Both the position numbers and the translations under genes were made by a program. 8,715 bases of DNA from assembly GCA_020199975.1 (NCBI GenBank), contig JAIVJP010000017.1:7338-16052 (forward strand), given 5' to 3'. Positions within the stretch are counted from its first letter, which is position 1, and every line of letters begins with the position of its first letter. The notes beneath the pieces are model-generated. The model saw nothing but the letters and a program-made list of their open reading frames with translations, was not told the DNA's origin and did no database searches. This document shows, in pieces, positions 6,559-8,715 of the stretch. Source of the stretch: Acidobacteriota bacterium (GTDB taxonomy: Bacteria > Acidobacteriota > Blastocatellia > Pyrinomonadales > Pyrinomonadaceae).

Positions 6559-7173
6559 ATGATCTCTCCCAATCAATACGTTCCGCAATGCGTGACTGAT
6601 CGGCGTCCACTAATGATGTGGTCGTTGGTCGTGGTTGGCGCTCTTTTTTTCGTTGGGTTACTCGTCGGAGCGCCGCTCGCGCAGGCTAACGGGTTGCAGT
6701 GGCTCTCGTTCGCTGTCTACGAAGCGTTCAGCCATGTCTGCCATCAAACTCCCGAGCGGTCGTTCTATGTTGCCGGTAACCCGCTAGCGGTGTGTGCTCG
6801 TTGCACAGGCCTCTATGTTGGCTTTGCCGCTGCTGCGGCCTTCTATCCGGTAATGACTTCGTTGAAACGCACTCACACTCCAGAACGGAAGTGGCTGTTT
6901 ATCGCCGCTGTACCGCTGGCGATCGACTTTGCTTTGGGCTTCTTTGGAATCTGGGAAAACAGTCACCTTTCGCGACTTCTGACGGGCGCACTTCTCGGGG
7001 CTGTCTCCGTCTTTTTCATACTGCCCGGCCTGGTGCAGTTGAGTGTCTACCAGCGAATGTTCGGTCCCAGATCGGCAAAGCAGAGCGAAAACAGCCCTGT
7101 CTACTCCCGCTCAACACCGGAAGAAATCACTTCTTCACCAAGCGATTACAGCACACCTCTTCGTCGTATCTAG
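6559..7173 (+). CDS. DUF2085 family membrane protein
   Basis: From ATG 6559 the product has 204 residues. It matches the DUF2085 family of small integral membrane proteins by the paired motif CHQTPERSF (61-69) and CARCTGLYVG (79-88). The Cys/His set C61, H62, C79 and C82 suggests metal or thiol chemistry, but the family has no settled function. Hydrophobic segments are at about 20-42 (WSLVVVGALFFVGLLVGAPL), 84-97, 114-132 (LFIAAVPLAIDFALGFFGI) and 138-160 (LLTGALLGAVSVFFILPGLV), so three or four membrane passes are likely. A polar Ser/Pro-rich tail of about 35 residues ends the protein. The frame is open back to 6454, but those 35 codons are repeat sequence, so I prefer 6559. In-frame ATGs at 6613 and 6616, just before the first membrane segment, are alternatives. 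No clear ribosome site precedes any of these starts. It follows glpX with the repeat between. Confidence 0.8.
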   Translation: MISPNQYVPQCVTDRRPLMMWSLVVVGALFFVGLLVGAPLAQANGLQWLSFAVYEAFSHVCHQTPERSFYVAGNPLAVCARCTGLYVGFAAAAAFYPVMTSLKRTHTPERKWLFIAAVPLAIDFALGFFGIWENSHLSRLLTGALLGAVSVFFILPGLVQLSVYQRMFGPRSAKQSENSPVYSRSTPEEITSSPSDYSTPLRRI

Positions 7174-7247
7174 CGCGCTCTACTAGAGTTCCTGTGTATG
7201 TGCTTGTTGTTACAACCAAGGGAACTGCGCAAAGCTGAACCATTCGA

Positions 7248-7554
7248 CCAGCCCGCGAGAGCGGGCGACAGCATAAAGCCTGGGGTGGAGCGCAGCGGAA
7301 CCCCAGGTCAACGAACAAATAAGAGTCAACCAGCCCGCGGAGTGGGCGACAGCAGATCAAGAATCTGGTTCGTGCGTTAATCTTCATCAACGGTGTCTCT
7401 CTTGTTGCCGCTGCCGCCCGCTCGCGGGCTTGGAACTCAAATGCGATTGTCCTTGGGGCTCACGCCCCAGGCTTCATGCTTTCGCCACGCTTCGCGGGCT
7501 CTAGATCCAATCGCCGCCTGCCTCGCGGGCTGCGAACTCGCGATTGTCTTTGGG
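7248..7554. repeat. Inverted pair of hairpin-repeat clusters (CCCGC and CCTGGGG stems)
   Basis: The left half holds three stems. GCCCGC-GAGA-GCGGGC is at 7251-7266. CCTGGGGT (7279-7286) pairs with ACCCCAGG (7300-7307). GCCCGC (7333-7338) pairs with GTGGGC (7342-7347) through one G-T pair. The first and third stems lie in near-identical direct repeats at 7248-7273 and 7330-7354, each ending GGGCGACAGCA. The right half is the same family reversed: CCCGC-TC-GCGGG at 7417-7428, TGGGGC-TCAC-GCCCCA at 7454-7469, and a decayed CGC stem at 7479-7499. GACAGCATAAAGCCTGGGG (7267-7285) matches the complement of 7465-7483 at 17 of 19 positions. A further partial copy follows at about 7511-7554, shown by GCGATTGTCCTTGGG (7443-7457) recurring with one change at 7540-7554. 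Confidence 0.8.
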
Positions 7555-7591
7555 TTAACGTCCTATATACGATCCACGAGATTTCCGACCA

Positions 7592-7616
7592 CCCCACGCG
7601 GGCGGCCCGCGTGGGG
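7592..7616. repeat. 25-bp perfect palindrome with 12-bp arms
   Basis: CCCCACGCGGGC (7592-7603) and GCCCGCGTGGGG (7605-7616) are exact inverses around a single G. It could form a very stable stem in RNA or act as a dyad site on DNA. No T-tract follows on either side, so it is not a standard intrinsic terminator. Confidence 0.8.
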
Positions 7617-7757
7617 ACACCACGGTGGACCGTCGTCCACGTCCAAGTCCCGGTTTCTAATAAAAGGGCCTATTGGGTTAGAATCTTCTCCCAAATGGGC
7701 TGCGGAGTCAGGCAGTAACAGCAGAGCCAGGCGTCCTAGTTACTCAAGCAATTCATA

Positions 7758-8715
7758 ATGTTGTTTTCTTTTTTTCAGTCAGCAACCACGCCATCCCTTA
7801 CCAATGATCTCTGTGCCGACTTCCCCGGTTATTGTGACGCAATCACGAAGACGGCCGGCAACATAAGTCCGCTCTATCGTCTCGATGGCTTTGATTGGAC
7901 CATCCTGATTCTTTACTTCGCCATCCTTACGGTGCTGGCAGTCTACGGTGGCTACCGCGTCAAGCAAGTCATCGACTTTTGGCGCTACCGCAAGTTTATT
8001 CCCGAGCCCAAGAGCAGATTTGCCGAAGAAGATCTGCCGGTCATTACCGTGCAGCTTCCGCTCTTCAATGAGATGTACGTTGTTGAGCGACTCGTGAAGG
8101 CTGTTACGGAGATCGACTACCCCAGAGACAAATTTGAGATACAAGTCCTCGATGATTCAACGGATGAAACCGTGAAGCTGGCGCAGGCGACCGTCGCAAA
8201 GTATGCGCAGCAGGGTTTCGACATTCATTACCTGTATCGCGCCGACCGGACTGGGTTTAAAGCCGGCGCCCTGGAACAGGGACTTAAAACTGCTAAGGGT
8301 GAACTGCTGGCGATTTTCGATGCCGACTTCGTGCCAAAGCCAGATTGCTTGCGAAAGCTTGTTGACTTCTTCACAGATCCGATGGTCGGCTGCGCCCAGA
8401 TGCGCTGGTCTCACATTAACGGGGATTACAATCTGCTGACCCGGCTGCAGACCATCATGCTCGATGGTCATTTCGTTGTCGAACAGACCACTCGCAATCG
8501 TACTGGGGGCTTCTTCAATTTCAACGGCACGGCCGGCATCTGGCGGCGTCGCGCGATTGCGTTGAGCGGTGGCTGGCAGCACGACACCCTGACCGAAGAT
8601 ACGGACCTCAGCTTTCGCGCGCAGCTGATGGGCTGGAAATTTGTTTACCTGCTTGATGAAGAGGCGCCCGCCGAGATTCCGGTTGAGATCAATGCCTTCA
8701 AGGCTCAGCAGCGGC
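7758..8715 (+). CDS. Family 2 glycosyltransferase, cellulose-synthase-like (3' end outside window)
   Basis: The frame opens at ATG 7758 and leaves the window after 319 residues. It is a membrane-anchored processive-type glycosyltransferase that should add sugars from a nucleotide-sugar donor to a growing glycan on the cytoplasmic face. After a 46-residue N-terminus comes a membrane helix at about 47-66 (WTILILYFAILTVLAVYGGY), then the GT-A domain: PVITVQLPLFNE at 94-105, DDSTD at 132-136, FDADF at 187-191, and TEDTD at 279-283 with the general-base aspartate. The last residues, FKAQQR, are the start of the QxxRW motif. Together these are the D, DxD, TED, QxxRW signature shared by cellulose, mannan and poly-N-acetylglucosamine synthases. 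It resembles the plant CslA-like bacterial group of about 450-520 residues; the polymer is unknown. The start is bounded by an in-frame TAG at 7737-7739. There is no good ribosome site, and TTG 7761 is the only nearby alternative. Confidence 0.92.
   Translation, partial: MLFSFFQSATTPSLTNDLCADFPGYCDAITKTAGNISPLYRLDGFDWTILILYFAILTVLAVYGGYRVKQVIDFWRYRKFIPEPKSRFAEEDLPVITVQLPLFNEMYVVERLVKAVTEIDYPRDKFEIQVLDDSTDETVKLAQATVAKYAQQGFDIHYLYRADRTGFKAGALEQGLKTAKGELLAIFDADFVPKPDCLRKLVDFFTDPMVGCAQMRWSHINGDYNLLTRLQTIMLDGHFVVEQTTRNRTGGFFNFNGTAGIWRRRAIALSGGWQHDTLTEDTDLSFRAQLMGWKFVYLLDEEAPAEIPVEINAFKAQQR

Larger units (their letters stand above)
7174..7757. other. Gene-free, repeat-filled gap before the glycosyltransferase
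   Basis: No gene is supported in these 584 bases. 7174-7247 shows only short inverted pairs, such as CTCTA-C-TAGAG near 7178-7196. 7248-7554 is the hairpin cluster described separately, and 7592-7616 is a long palindrome. 7625-7640 is a small stem, GTGGAC with GTCCAC around a CGTC loop. 7641-7757 is AT-richer and should contain the glycosyltransferase promoter. TAGAAT (7679-7684) could be a -10, but no matching -35 is visible. An open frame at 7393-7758 crosses these repeats and ends on the first base of the glycosyltransferase ATG; it is repeat text, not a protein family I recognise. Confidence 0.6.

Noticed and set aside
6551..6579. Promoter using TTGACA at 6551-6556
   Set aside because: The -35 is perfect, but no spacing of 15-19 bp gives a -10 with more than about two or three consensus bases.
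7592..7616. Intrinsic terminator
   Set aside because: The stem is strong but no run of T follows on either strand, and the nearest upstream gene ends over 400 bp away.
7393..7758. 121-codon open frame ending in TAA that overlaps the glycosyltransferase ATG by one base
   Set aside because: It crosses two hairpin repeats and shows no family likeness. Its length is explained by GC-rich repeat sequence with few stops, so the stop/start overlap is probably chance.
1..8715. Defence, toxin-antitoxin, prophage or biosynthetic cluster
   Set aside because: No nuclease, helicase, reverse transcriptase, integrase, paired small ORFs or assembly-line genes are visible on either strand. No tRNA or rRNA was recognised.

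Overview
The window reads as a bacterial chromosome of moderately high GC with a stable set of house-keeping metabolic genes separated by unusually repeat-rich gaps. The gene content (acyl-CoA dehydrogenase, Rv2258c-like methyltransferase, pyruvate-phosphate-dikinase-type PEP synthase, GlpX-type fructose bisphosphatase, DUF2085 membrane protein, family 2 glycosyltransferase) and the style of the intergenic repeats suggest a soil or aquatic Acidobacteriota, possibly class Blastocatellia. That placement is an impression from memory of similar sequences, not a demonstrated match.

Layout. 1-566 (+) is the 3' end of an acyl-CoA dehydrogenase. 577-757 is a long imperfect palindrome between convergent genes. 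775-1851 (-) is a SAM-dependent methyltransferase with a good promoter candidate (1887-1914). 1924-2406 (-) is a response-regulator receiver gene that loses its receiver fold after about residue 56 and reads on into a hairpin-rich repeat (about 1985-2152). 2572-5070 (-) is a complete phosphoenolpyruvate synthase. A 324-bp divergent gap follows, then 5395-6444 (+), a complete class II fructose-1,6-bisphosphatase. 6445-6557 is a second palindromic repeat built on a 7-bp unit, directly in front of a DUF2085 membrane protein (6559-7173, +). 7174-7757 is a gene-free gap with an inverted pair of hairpin-repeat clusters and a 25-bp palindrome. 7758 to the end (+) is the 5' part of a processive-type family 2 glycosyltransferase.

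How the genes fit together. PEP synthase (pyruvate to PEP) and GlpX (fructose-1,6-bisphosphate to fructose-6-phosphate) are two of the one-way steps of gluconeogenesis and sit back to back, so the 5071-5394 gap probably carries control elements for a gluconeogenic switch. Acyl-CoA oxidation and a sugar-polymer glycosyltransferase at the two ends are compatible with carbon flowing from acyl-CoA to sugars, but no operon links them.

I found no convincing new multi-gene system. The most interesting material is non-coding: a repeat family of alternating CCCGC and CCTGGGG hairpins at two places (one of which has damaged a receiver gene), plus three different short-unit palindromic repeats in other gaps.
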